A DNA stretch of 39,949 nt, taken from the NCBI GenBank assembly GCA_004335635.1, contig QAXH01005091.1, forward strand, positions 1 to 39,949, in the 5' to 3' direction. Positions within the stretch are counted from its first letter, which is position 1; the number at the start of each line of letters is the position of its first letter. This document shows, one piece after another, positions 1 through 13,000 of this stretch. The translations under genes were made by a program, and so were the position numbers. The notes below the pieces were generated by a model that was not told where the DNA came from, did no database searches, and saw nothing but the letters and a program-made list of their open reading frames with translations. The stretch is from Chloromonas sp. AAM2 (taxonomy: Eukaryota; Chlorophyta; Chlorophyceae; Chlamydomonadales; Chlamydomonadaceae).

Positions 1-1570
1 TGGCTCGGGGGGGTGGCAAGGGGTAAATAGAAAATGACCATATGAGGGAGTGGGTATCTCCGAACCACTTGTACGAATGCTGAGGAGCTCGAATCCAAGG
101 TTTCAGGTCATTCTGATGCTTGACTGGGTGGAATAAAAGTCCTCCAAAAGGCCTGAGCTACTTTTTCGACCTTTTTGAGTATTTCTTGTTTTACGGCACC
201 ACCACAACGAATTCATTTGAATTCTTTGGGAGATCTGGCTGGTTGCAGCTCGGTGAGATCTATCCAAAACCACCTTTATTTCCCAGTTTGGCCTTGTGTG
301 TGGTTTGTTATGGGCTGGGGAAGTGTCAGAGGGTGCTGGCGCTGGCGTGGCTTGCAGGTCACGCGAGCAGCGATCCAGAGTCGGATGCAGAGCGGGACGT
401 GCTTGCATACCTTGCAAGTGAAGTTCACCTTCATGGCCTGTGACATGGGTGGCGGTTAGGGTTCGGTTAGGGTCGGCTGGGCTTTGATGACCCATAAGTG
501 AGGCAATGTTGTTCAGGGGATAGGCCTTGACGAGAGCTTTCGATTGAGCCCCTTTTCATGTAATTCTGAGCCCTTTCTGGGTGGTTTGCAAAAGTGTTCC
601 AGTTTTCAAAAAGCCGAGGCCATTTCTAATCATAGGGTCACGGACTGCCCCCCTCCCCTGCTTGGCTTCATGTGTTTCGTGCCTCGTTTCTCAGTGTCAT
701 GGTATGAAGAATGCAAAGCATGTGTGTGTGTCATGTGCCTGTGCAGCTGTGCCACTGCTTCAGTGTGGCTTTGCTACGGAGACAACGCTCAATGTGATAT
801 TCCAATCCCAATACGTGTCACCATGGGCACAATCGTGAGTAGCATGTGTACAGTTGCTTCAGGATTCACTATGCCGCTGCTGCACCTTACATGATGCCCC
901 AGTCTGCTGCGTACATTGGCTGCATTTACATGCATCAGTGCTTTTCACGTCGACCATCCAATCTGTATGCATCATGCAGGAGCACACCCCACACAGCATG
1001 AACAATTTGTATGGACGCTGGGCTTCACGCTTTCCTCGCAGCACACTTCACCGTACGCCATTCGACTCAATGGATAGCATGCTGCATGTCTGCCTCGTGG
1101 CCCACTCCATGCTGATGAGTGATGAGCCCTGTCTCAGCTCCTGTCGAGCCTAGTCCCTGGTCAACCCTTTCACTTTGCTATTTCATACACTCCCCTAACT
1201 CTGCCGCTTTGCTTGAGCTGTTGTTTGCGTGTTATTGAAGACTTGCGCTGTGAATTCAGCTGTTGTTGATGTCAGTGCATGCTGGTCAATCATGTCAGGC
1301 AGGAGGCCAGCAGGTCTGAAGCAGAAGGCCAGCATGCTTTGGTGGCATGATCATGAAGGCGCCAGTGAACCTTTGCTGATCCATCTCTTTAGGTTGAATC
1401 CGTCTTTGGCCTAAAACAAAATAAGTTTGCCAGTTCCGTTCGAGACTCCGCACTGGCAATGGCAATGGGGGTGCAGTTGCACCAGTGGGTGCAGTTGCAG
1501 CCGTGCAGGTAAAGATGCCTACTGGGCTTGTGCCGGGCCATGTTTGCTATTGCTTGTTACTCGCCCGCAG
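1..1570. other. No supported gene; left flank
   Basis: I found no convincing exon in this stretch. Open frames are short and compete with each other on both strands. If the gene whose exons appear from position 1571 has earlier exons, they should lie here or left of the window, but I could not find a splice-consistent one. A short degenerate run of TTAGGG-like sequence lies near 454-474. Confidence 0.5.
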
Positions 1571-4051
1571 GTACGGCTGGGCTGTGTGGAAGGGCGTGGC
1601 CGGCAACTGGACCTGCAGGGCCCGTGGCGTCCAGTACCTGCCATTCACGCCCGTCAGATCCACGCCCGGCGACACAACAGCGTTTGGCGCGTACGCCGAC
1701 ACACAGTGGCAGAACGACAGCTGCATCACAGCTCCCCTGGCTTGCGGAACTGAGTACATCTTTGCATTGAGATTCTTTGAGGTAAGCGATTGTGAATGTT
1801 GCGGTTAATCACACGCAGTACACATAGAGGATGTACTCACACACATACATGGCAGTACACACGTGCCCCACACGTGCCAAGAGCCCATGAATTCCCTGTA
1901 CACCAACGGCACGTTACCCTGTGGGTAGACTGCTGTTACAAGGTGCTGGGTCAAGCCAAAAGCGCCAACTGTGTTTGTAACATGAACGTGCTTTTGGTGT
2001 CAGCAACAGGCTGGAATCCAATCGGCACATGAAGGACTTCTCCTGTTCCATCCCCGCATCACCCTCTGTCTGTTGCATTGCCTGCCTACCATGGCTGCAA
2101 CCACCACTGTCATGGCAGTGCTGTGCTGCCCGACTCTTTGTGTTGATGGCCTTGCTGTACAGCCCTTCCAGCGGAAGGCACACACATGTACAAAAGGTTT
2201 ATGTTGAGAATTGAAATCAGGGAGGCCGTCACAGGACACGGGGCACAGATTCTGCAGCAACAGTTCCACACCACTCACTGACTGGGCTAAGAGTTCGTCT
2301 GCCCATTCAGAGCTACCACAATGGACCTATGGTAGTCAAGAACGACTCACTAGCACAGGGCTACCCCCAGAGCCTCTTCCCAATCCTTGGCTACGCTGAC
2401 CGTTTAACTGACGTATACACGAACTGGTCGACAACCATCAACTGCTCGACCAGTCCGTGCGGGATTGCTTCACCGCCACCTCTCGGCCCTTCCCCCGTGA
2501 TGTTGCCTCCCATATACGAACCCAGTAAGTGATTTGTACAGCTTATTGCACCAGGGGGGTCGCCACAAGACGCGGGGCGGGACGTGCACTGCCCTGACCT
2601 ACCTGGAGCAAGAAAGAAGGCGGAAGGCAGAAACAGGAAAGTGTAACCAATGGCATTCCGTTGGACTTTTCAGGCTGTGTAAGGGCCTGTAGAACAAACT
2701 GGCCAGGCGCTGTGAAATGCATCTACCCGGGCCAGGCAGTTTGCTACCTCCTCTTGTACATCGCCACTGCCTGTGCTAGTTCGTCCAAACAATTAGCAAG
2801 GGCAACCGACCCCGGGGGATAAGTAAAAAGATGGGAAATCCTATATATAAGTGGGAAATGACTGTTGTGACGCAGGCGTTGATACAAAGACAATGAACCA
2901 GCCAGGTCTTGCCTGATGAAAGGACATGCAAATGTGCGTTCATGACATCCGACAATCCACGCAGTATGAGAGCCCAATCAGTGCAGCAATTACAACCAGA
3001 GTGTGATGTTGCAAGCGTTTAAGGCGCTGCACGCCTCATGCACAAGCTTCCAACGGTCGGGTGTGCCTCACAGTCGAGCACAATTGACTCCCAGTTAGCT
3101 GAGAGTCACTGACCAGCCAGCATGTGTTGTTGCGTTGTGTTGTAACAGGCGTCGAGATTCTATTTTCAGCTCAAGGCTCCCTTACTGTGCGGATCATGTG
3201 GGGTCAGTTCTTGTATGTGATAACACAAGAGCCAGGTGCGTAGGCCATTACAACCATTCCCGCTTGCACGGCCAGGCCAGAGGAACTTCAGCCCGTCCAA
3301 CATACATGTGAAGGGGATTATGACACACCGAGATTGCAATGCACACGATTCATGGCCCTGACTCTCTCGTGAAGTTGACTCTTGGAGTACAATTGTGCAT
3401 CCATACTGCCCCCAGCGCGCTGGGCCTGCAATGGAGTGCTTTTGAAATCAGCAGCAGCTGGCACACGAGTGAGGCTCGATTGCAGCAAGTATCAGGTTGC
3501 CATACCAGCAGATGCCATTGTGCGACCCTTGCAACCCAGGCGACATGTTGCAGCCTGGGAGGACCGCCTGGCTGTAAACATTGCTACCAGTCGGGCATCT
3601 GATGTACCCAATGCTGCCAGGAGGGCAGTGCATAACCTAGTCCGCGTGCATTGTCGTTCTGTACAGCTATTTAAGCCAAGGGCATGCAACTGATGGAGTG
3701 TTTACCTTGCCAGTTTTCACTGAGCTGCTGCTCGGTTACTACCTGGCTGCAGCCTTGGCCGTGTTTATGTGGAAGAGTGGATCGCCACCAAACACACCCA
3801 CGTGTCAGTTCAACAGGTACACCAAGACACCCTGGGATGGTGCTCCTATTGAGTTCACAGTGGGCCGCAACAGCAGCTTCTCCTCTGCCTGGACTGGCAG
3901 GAGTTGGGCAGGGCTGGTGCCTTCATGTGCCACCAAGGACCTCCAATGCGGAACTGAGTACAAGATGCTCATGTCCACCACATACACTCAGTACGGCACA
4001 CAAAGTGGGTACGGGTCCAGTCAAAGCGTGATTATCGGGCTATCTTATTAG
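1571..4051 (+). CDS. Probable secreted or surface protein with repeated Cys/Trp modules, 3' part
   Basis: Three exons are proposed: 1571-1781, 2258-2524 and 3753-4051, the last ending in TAG. The first and third encode related modules. Each has a W-K followed by a Thr-Cys, and both end in a Cys-x-x-x-x-L-x-CGTEY block: CITAPLACGTEY in the first, CATKDLQCGTEY in the third. This points to internal duplication of an extracellular disulphide-bonded domain, perhaps fibronectin-III-like, but I do not recognise the family. The middle exon carries N-W-S and N-C-S sequons and a Pro-rich tail, also typical of secreted algal proteins. Exons two and three join in matching phase (1/1). The first ends in phase 0, so at least one exon between 1782 and 2257 is missing from the model. 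The start codon and any signal peptide are not visible. Confidence 0.5.
2549..2617 (+). repeat. Dispersed short repeat, copy after the middle modular exon
   Basis: Aligns imperfectly with 10145-10212, best over the block ending gagcaagaaag. It lies in the intron that follows exon 2258-2524. Confidence 0.4.
3382..3693 (+). other. Ambiguous open frame inside a proposed intron
   Basis: A 103-codon frame opens here, between exons 2 and 3 of the modular gene. Its composition is not obviously random (a run around AAWEDRLAVNIATSR), but other frames on both strands are open across the same bases and no splice pair links it in phase to its neighbours. It could be an alternative exon or chance. Confidence 0.15.
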
Positions 4052-7000
4052 CTTAGTGACAGGAGCTGGGAATGTGATCATCTTCAACACCGCAGCAAAC
4101 AAGACGTTCAGGTGTTGGGTTCAGCGCGTGCGGCGGAGTCAAAGGGCGATCTCTGATTGGTGGCACTGTTTTCCGTCATCATGTACACAGAGCAGGCTGC
4201 GGCTGAGAGCTCATGTTACCTCTTACATCCTCGTACATTACCGTGTCTGACAACCCAATCTGCATGAGTCATCGTCTTGAACATGTCATTGGTAGCTGCA
4301 TATAAATTGTACTGCACCTTTTTCACAAGTTGGCAGAGCATGCCATCAGCCGTCCCCCACGTGTTGAGGGGGAGCCCACCTTATTAACTTGCGAACTTCA
4401 TGTCTTGCCGCCCCAAAGCTGACGCTACAACTGTACAAGCGTATGCTTGGCTCAACCGACGCAGGGGGCTCGCATACCCGCTGTTTGCTTTGCCGTTTTT
4501 GCAGGTTTCGTGACCCTGCTTATAGGAGAGACCCAACCGTGCCCAATCGATGGATTCCCGGTGCTGCCGTGCCCTGACAGTGGCTGCGTGGATGAGCTTC
4601 CAGTGCTGTCGTAGCCTGCTCAGCCAGCATACCTTCCTTCCGGATTCGGTGGTGCAATGCGAGAGGTTTGAGTTAGTGGTAGTGGGCTGCGGCAGCCGCT
4701 ACTGTAGCCCTAGCATACAGTAGGTGTCGGTTTAGAAGCAGTCAGCTTAGTTAGTCGTTTTTTTGTTTGCAATCTGGTAACCACCAGTACTGGGTGGCAG
4801 GCTCCTGAATGCAGTTAATAGCGGGCAAGCAAGAGGAGGATGCGAGCGCTCCACCCCAGTTGCTCAGATGTTTTCCGGGCCTCATTCAAATCCGGACGTG
4901 TGCGCAACCGCCCGGGGCCGCAGTAGCCAGCATGGCTTCCACATCAGGTCTGCGGCCGTGGCTTCCAGTCACATGCAATTTGTGCTAGGCTGGTGTAATC
5001 TAATCTGGACATATACAGATATATATCTGGACATATCTGTACACAAAGTAAGATTGAATCAGAGTGCAACTGCAACACATGAGATGGGGCACAATGGATC
5101 TTGAAGTACTTTGCATGTACCTTCTGCGCACTGATGCACGGTTGGATTTAAAGTTGGGAGTTGGGTTGGGAGTGCCATAATGGCTTGTGAACAAGCAGCC
5201 TGTGTTTCCGGGCTCGGCACATCTTCTTGCCTCACTTTTGGTAGGATTCTCTGCGTGACACCTAGTAAGTACAAGACTGCACTAGTTGGTGTATTACATC
5301 CGTGGGCATTTACTTCTAGCTGTCCTTTTCATCAGAGGAATGCCTGCAAGAAAGCCGTTGTTATGCGGGCTTATCGTGTGGGTTCAGTTGGTTTTCAGTT
5401 GGGGTTTGTGCCTAATACTACATGGTCTGTATACCTTGCCCGCGCGATAAAATATCATTTTCCTCTGAGTTAGCAAGGCTCTCGCCTTTATTATTATGAT
5501 TATCATAATTGCATGGCTGTTTGCATACTGTGGTTTCACAGTTCAGTGGTTATATAGTGGTATATATATATATATATAGTGGTTTCACGTGTGACGGTAA
5601 TAATGTGGCCTGGCAGTGCGTGTAACGCCCTGGCTGGCACTTCTACGGAGCAAGAGACAGTTGCTATATTGGCCGCTAGTTCATTATGGCAGCGTTGATA
5701 TCCGCGTGAATGCTTCCTACCCTGATTTCATTGCTTCGCAAGGACAGCTGACAGGACAAAAACAGATGTTATGTGGTGACAGTGCCTTGCAGCCTGCGGC
5801 CTTTGCGATATGGCATTCCAGCCGATGCATGCTAGGAGATTAGGGGATTCAGGTGATTAAGATATCAGGAAGGTACCTCGAGCTAGAAAGCTCTTTAAGG
5901 GCATGTGGCCAGCTCATTAATCAAACATTGGCAGTGAAGCAACCATTGCAATCACCGACGGGACTGAACAAACTCATCTATCAGTCTGGTTGTCGATACA
6001 ACGGATACACAACGGACTGAGTGCACGTGCATTCAGCACCGGCTGAGCCATGCGTCAGCAGAAACTGCAAGTAGTAAGGCAGTGTCGGGCGGCAAGCGAC
6101 AACTTGCAAGTTGTGCACATTCAAGGCATGGGCGAACTGTGTGCTGTGCTGCACTGGACCTTCGTTTCCTGCCCCTGTCTGCCGAGTCTGGCTGCTTCTT
6201 ACGTTGCTGTGCGCAGTCTGCTCTGTCACTGCCAGTGCACCAGGTTACAAATAGAGGATGCTGCTTTGCGCACACCGAGAAACAGCAACAGTGACACTAG
6301 CAACACACTGAACACTGCCAACGGCCCTGCCATGGACGCATATGAAGCAGCCTCACTCGCAAAGCAGCAGTGGCCGTTGTGATGCCTAGCATTGGCCAGC
6401 ATATGAGCGCACGTTGGAATTGAGTTCACAGAGAAATGAATTGAGACGCAAACGAATGAAAAAGTCGTAGCCAACAATGAACAGATAATAATCCAGGGAA
6501 TGTTTTTGAACCCTTACCGAACATTCCGAGCAAGTTCCAACCATACGGTGTTTGAATGTGCAACTGTTTCTGCATGTAACAAAACGGTTTGGGCAATCAA
6601 GGGAAGCATGTTTTGGCACTTGGGACGATGAACTGTTGAACATCACCTTCCAATAGGCCATGGAGGGCATACACGCCACGACAAAGGACACCCGACAAAC
6701 CCAGTACCTTAAATGAGCCCGGTGCTCTGTTCCGTTCGTTTTGTGTTCGCCTGGATTCGCCTGGATGTTTAAACAAATAGCGCATAATAGCGACGGATAA
6801 CGAATGGTGAGTTTCCTATTGTATCCATGCTTGGAGTTGCCAAGTAGAAATGCCAGCAGGCCTAGGGTTCTCCATTTGCTGCGCAATGACGCTGCAACGA
6901 AGAGCGACAGGATGATGTTCGTGCGATGCAGCCTGCTGCTGTGCTGGCATCGAGATGTAATCCGACAGTACAATCGGAGGATGCAGCGCCATCCAGTGCT

Positions 7001-7091
7001 TCTGTCCGCACCTTGCCGTGGTCGGTTTGTGAGCTGTATGCGTGAATAGTATTGGAAGCGCTCAAGCTCTCTTTATGCTGTAGGAGGCGCT
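4052..7091. other. Intergenic, no supported gene; short TA run
   Basis: About 3 kb between the modular gene and the stop of the left GT92 gene. No frame here has family features or good splice partners. A (TA)n run sits at about 5560-5578. The right part may hold the 3' UTR of the left GT92 gene: a TGTAA on the minus strand, read as ttaca at about 6244-6248, is a possible poly(A) signal some 850 bases after its stop. Confidence 0.5.
6386..6973 (-). other. Long open frame of unknown status (195 codons)
   Basis: A single open frame of 195 codons starting with ATG, on the same strand as the GT92 gene and just downstream of its stop. It is rich in Cys, Ser and Arg, and I recognise no domain. Its length is somewhat unexpected for roughly balanced base composition, but it lies where the GT92 3' UTR should be and has no visible splice or homology support. 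It may be chance or a decayed element. Confidence 0.15.
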
Positions 7092-10000
7092 TCAAATCTC
7101 TGGGTTCTGCTGAGAAGTATTGGAAGGAATCCTTGCTTCTCCGCTCGACAGCACCTTGGCAGGCCACCACCAACCGCTGTCGCCGCCGTTCGCGCTTGCC
7201 TGCGCTGAGCTGCTTTCCTGTACATGCCGGACCCGGTAGAGGTCCACCAGGTGCAGGAGCCGTATGCAGCTGGTATCCGCCTGCTCTCGCACGGTGCCAT
7301 TCGAGTGCTGAAAGAAGTGCACGTGGATGTCCCGTGCCAGATTCGGGTCCTGCGCGCAGATGGTATCGCCAGTTTCGTTGCGTCAGTGAGCCAATCGAAG
7401 TCAGTGCTAGCCCTTGGATTAACTTATAAGTTGATCATCTTGTCAGTTGGCCAATTGAGATCTCATCGTCACTTGGTGTGAGAGGCCAAGCACACTACGT
7501 CGCTCACTCTCCATGTCGCTCACTGGCCTCTTGGCCAATTCATCAAGTATCGCAGAGTACCGACTGATGACGTGCGCAACTTGAGGACGGAGGGCAAAGC
7601 CTACACACAATCGACCCTGCAATGGGGGCCGCAACAACTCTCACACAACCCAGGCGCTGATGCCAGGCCCGTTCGCACCTGCCACCCGTTGATCACACAT
7701 GCGTTTCCTGCCAGTGCGTCACTCACCACCAGCATCTTGGTGTTGTGCAACTGCCAGAGGTCCGCGCCGCCGGTCATGCCGTGCCACGTCAGCGGGTGCG
7801 CCTGCCGGCCAGCGACCACATCGCCAGGCGTTGTGCTGACCCAGGACATAAGGCCCGGTGTGTTGGGTGAACACTGCAGGGGATGAGCGCCTGGGGCGCA
7901 CACAGCGTCGGTGCGGCGCAGCTGCACGAAAGGCAGAGCAGCACAGAAAACATTGACATCGGGAGCAGGTTATCCGAGTCATGCTGAAGGCTCAAAACGA
8001 TCACTCTTTTCATCCTGCCCGTGTAATCCAATGGAGTGGGAACGACTGTCAGTCTGGGGAAGACTGCTCAGCAGGGGCCAGAGAGGGAGGGTAAATGATG
8101 AGCAGACCTGCTCTATCGGCCACTGCGTTGATGGGCAAAGTCCGCGGTGACCATACGGTTCATACACAGGTGCAAATGGATGTCTTATACTTTCTGGCAG
8201 GCCAGGACGGTAGGGGGACAGACTGGCTAGCAGGGGGACGGACACCACGCTGCGTCCTTTGACGGCTTCCTTGCTGTACAGTACGTGACTGCTGTTGCAG
8301 TGAGACCATCAGAAACCGTCGGGCCTGACCTGCAGCCCTGCCAGTGGTTTCTTCCTGAGCATCCATGCCTTGACGGTTTGGTCTGGCGCCGGCACGAGTG
8401 CCCTGGCCACAGTGGTGTTGCGACATTCAGTGAAGGCCTGCAGTCAAAAGCAGCGCTTGAAGTGCATGGGACGGACAAGGCGGGAGGGCAGGGGGGCTCC
8501 AGCAGCTGGCTTGTTGTTCAAGGTGTACTCACTGACTATCCACAAACAAACTATGGTGCTTCACAAAGCACGTGCATTTGCAATCAGTCAGTAAATGCTT
8601 GAACATGTGCTGAACGAGAGTCTGGCACTCCACTTGACATGCTGCTCCTTGACGGCTGCACTGTGGCACTGTGTCACAGGCATCCCCAGCGCCAATCAAT
8701 CTTGTGCTGCACTGTACCAGTGCACTACAGGCATCAAAGGGATTCGTATAAGTTAAGAGCCTGGCACGACAGAATGGCACCAGCCCTGAACACACCAGCA
8801 AAACAGGACCGAGCCGCCTAAGGTCAGTCACATTTCTTGTCTCCCCCCACGTGGGGCCCCTGCTGGACTCTATGTATAGGGTTGGAGCGGATGAATACGT
8901 GCCCTCAGCCCTGGTCTCTGACCTGCACTACTGATGTGGGCTTGGGTGTGATGATGTATTCATCCACATCCGCCACCAGCACCAGACTGTCGCTGCCCCA
9001 CAGCGCCAACAGAGCGTGGTTGTAGGCGAGGACCTGAGGCACAGGGTTTGGGCATGCATGCAGGACACGTGGCAGGGCATATGTTGGCAGCTGCGTCCGG
9101 CCAGTCCTTGATCCAAGGCTGTGTCGTGGTCCAGCGCAGTCTTGATGGGCCCATGAGCCCACTTGCTAGTACATGTGACCCATTCCGTCTCGTGGCTGGC
9201 TGCCAACACACAAGTGCACGACTCACTGTTGCCAATCCTGGAAACGATATCACATGTTGAAGCTAAGTGCACTGGCTACCCGCCGACAGCCTGGGTCAAC
9301 TGCTGGCACGCATCACGCTTCACACCACTGGCCATGTTCTTTTGACTGCTACCCGGCCCGCCCACCCACACCCACACCCCACACACAAACACACACACCT
9401 ACCTGCATGACGTACATGTCGGTGAGTGTGGGCTGCAGAAGCTGCTCCTCGTGTTTGGGCATCTCAACGTAGGCGACGATGTGCAGCACACCTTGCGATA
9501 CCAGCGCCTGTGGGCAGACAGGACAGGAGGGCTACCTGGGGCGCTGGCATACGATGAACAACACAACGTGTAAGGCCTCCCACTGTTATCGTGCATGTGA
9601 CAGCAATCAAGCATGTGACAGCTGGGGATATCAATCAATACCAATCTTCCTGTCATGTCGCTGTGGTTTCCTCGTCAGTGGATATTGCGAGGGCACGTGC
9701 TGCATGCCTGCAGCACAGACCTCTGCCAGTACAAGAAGGTGTTGAGGCTTCCTGCCATGTCAATGTAATGTGCCCTAATAACTACAAAAAGCGCTTACAT
9801 AGGAGTGGCCAGGCCACACCGCAAGGAGCATCAACCGGCACCTGTAAGCATTGATCCACACCCCGTAACCATTGAAAGTAGAATCGGACCACATGCACCC
9901 CCAGTCACTGAGTGACATGGCGCACGGTCAAATGACGGTGATTGACAGCCCACGGGTTGATTAACGGATTGCCCATGGATGTTAGCCATACCAGAACGCA

Positions 10001-13000
10001 ATCAGGCAGCGCCAGTTGTTCTGACAAGAACCCACTTGCAAGAGGCAGCGTATCCTGGTACTGTGACATCAGGGGTCTGCTCCCAAGGATCCGCTTGCTT
10101 CCCTGCCTGTATGACCCAAACCATTGACCCTATAGATCTACTTATACCAGGAAAGCCGTCAGGGGACATGAATCAGGATGGGCACCGCCCTGGCCTACAC
10201 TGAGCAAGAAAGCACAAACGAACGCAGGGAACAAAGCAGGCAAGGCAGACCAACTGAAGCCAAGACAGGACCGAGCCGCCTAAGGTAAGATCACAGACTG
10301 GAGAAAGGGACCCTGTATGGCCCTGTATGACCCTGTATGACGTTGACCCAAATCAGTCCCAGGAGCTCTCTTGAGAATCCGCTCCTTGCCCACCTGAATG
10401 AGCGGTTCTCTGACCAGCGCGCTGAGGCTCCCGTCCACATACAGCAGGTACCTGTGCACCCTCATGGGCCTGTGCCACAGCACCCGGTGCCACAGCATCA
10501 AAGCGTAGTCAGACACGTCCATGCTGTGGAAGGGGGACAGAACCTGCCACACCTGAAGGGATAGCATGGCACAGTGCGGGCTGGTGTTAGCAAACAGGGC
10601 TGGTGTCTGCGGGCATGGCTCGCTTCTGCCTCACACAATGCACTGCCCAGCAAGATACCTGACAGGGCAGCTGATGTAAGGGCATGCTCACCAATCGAGG
10701 AAAAGGAAAAAGAGAGGTTCAGGAGGCTGTGATGCTCGCGTGCAGCACAAACAGTGCAACAGGTGCTATCTGCAGTAGCCAATCAGTAGTGGGCCTGATC
10801 CTCCCAATCTATTCAAACCTCTGCGGGCATGCTCAACAGAGACAATGCTGTCTGTAGCAGATGTCAGCAACAGAGGAGGTGCGGCACGTCTCTCACCTCC
10901 GTCTGGTTGCTGAGTGAGCTGACCAGGTGGTGCCGCCATGCACCCGGGCCCTGGGCGCCAGGCGCGGGTGCTTGGGACACCTGGGCCGAAGGGACTGGTG
11001 CTTGCTCCTGGCCGGCAGTGGCGGGCTGTGCAGGTGTGCCCGTCTCCTGCCACTGCCGCTGTGGCTGTTGCTGGAGCACGGGTGGCTCTGCCAGGAAGGG
11101 ACAGTGCCAGCTGAACCCGGTCGCACGCAGCTGCAGAGCATAACACACGCAAACCACGTACATGCTTCAAACACGCATGTGCTTCGTCTCACCGCCTGTG
11201 CTGCCATCTTCCAAGGGACTTGGTTGACTTGCACACTTGCTTGCAGTGTAACAAATCCTCTCTCATCTTTGCGAACCAGCGTCCAATCATGCACGTTGCA
11301 GCTATAGTTGCCAGCTATAAATTCAGCAGCAAGCCGGCCTAGTTTGCACACTGGCAAGACAGTCCCTGTCAAAACAGCGAACCACTATGCGGGCAATCAC
11401 ATGCATCTGCATGCTGCATGTTTGAATACCCACCACGTCTGTGTGCCCACCAATGTGGTACGTGCTCTGTTACAGGTTGCTGGAAACACATCACTTGCTA
11501 TGCAAGACCGATGCCAGAGGGCAATGCTTTTTGGCTCTGAAACGGACCTTCCAGAGGACCCTGAACCTTGCATGTGTTTAATTTTTGGGGCATCATGCCC
11601 ATGCTTTGTTTCGGATGGTGATGTTGGCTGCTGCTGAGCGCTTAGCTGGTTGGTCCTGCGGTAATGATGATGATGATCTCTGGTATTACGTACCACACAT
11701 GGCCTCATGTTGTGCTGCACTCCACCATTGCCCTTCAAGTGCTGCATTCTTAATTACCTTGTTGTTCTGCAAAAGACCTGATCTCGTCGGTCGATCTCGA
11801 TTTTTAGGACTTGTTTTTGGACTATAACCCAGGGTCAGTATGGTAGTAGTTGTGGTCTGTGCTGTACAGGTGGCCGTACCTCGAAATCCTGCTGATTGAC
11901 GTCCTCTTCCCGCAGCTCCAGCCTTCCGCTGAGGTCCATGACGTGGCTGGTCCAGCCCTGGCCCCTGACCTTGGGGCGGCTGGCGTTCCAATGCGAGGCG
12001 CTGGCAAGCCAGCTGCTGAGGTCGCTGTGCCTCGTGCCTGCCCCCTCCCCGTCCCCCGTCCCACCAGCCCCCGTCCCCCTGCCCCCCAGAGTGAAGGGCA
12101 GAATCAACTGCAATGGGTACTCAGCACCGGTCACGTACGACCTGAGGCAGCGGGAAAGGCAGGAGACGTTGTCTTTTGAGTCGTTGTTTTTGTTCACATT
12201 CGTGTCTTGCATGTTCGTGTTGATGCAATTGGCCTTGAGCCCAAGGTTGCTGAGTATTTGGTAATCAAGCTGTAGCATCAACACAGCAGGAGACATGAGG
12301 GACATGCGAGTCGAGGTGAGAAGCCAGCATCGTGTCGTGATGTTTGAGCTGCAGCAGGGGACTGATGCCGTAGTCGGGGACTGTTGTCTTCTGACATCCA
12401 GGTGAATGTGTAGGGAGCAGACAGGGCAAGTGTCCATATGATTGTTTGATACATGCGACAGTCGGCCGCAGGCAGTCCTGGTCGATGCAGCTCGGCATGC
12501 TCATCGCCTGCTGTGTAGGGGAGCTTGTTCATGCAATTGGTGCTCGTTCCAATGCGCAGAATGCTCGTTCCAGAGAGCAAGCACTAGCACGGTTTGTCTG
12601 CGACACGTGACGCTGTGGCATGCACACATCTGGAGACACATGCTGCGCAGAAAATGAACTGGAAACCGTTCCGCTGCTGAGTTCCGAATCCCGCTGTTGC
12701 AGGTCAATGAGAGTTCTGGTATCATTAATGGCACGGTATGTTCACCCAGGAGGTGCATGCAGCTGCACTAGAACATCACGAAATTTGCTGACACTGACCT
12801 GAGGTAGATGTGCTGGCTGAACAGCAGCAAGCTCCTGGCCTGCAGCAGTTGAATGCCGGCCCTGTTGTAGTACGGTATAGAAGACCTGCTGCTCTGGAGC
12901 AGCGCAAAGCCGCGTGCCAATGCTGTGTGGTTGCAGTTGGGTGCAGGAGGGCGTCCCTGGGCGCACAGGGTCGGAGCCACCACCGAAGGAGGCACCATTC

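Noticed and set aside
449..479. Telomere-like TTAGGG repeats
   Set aside because: Only two degenerate units are present, far too few for a telomere or a convincing interstitial one.
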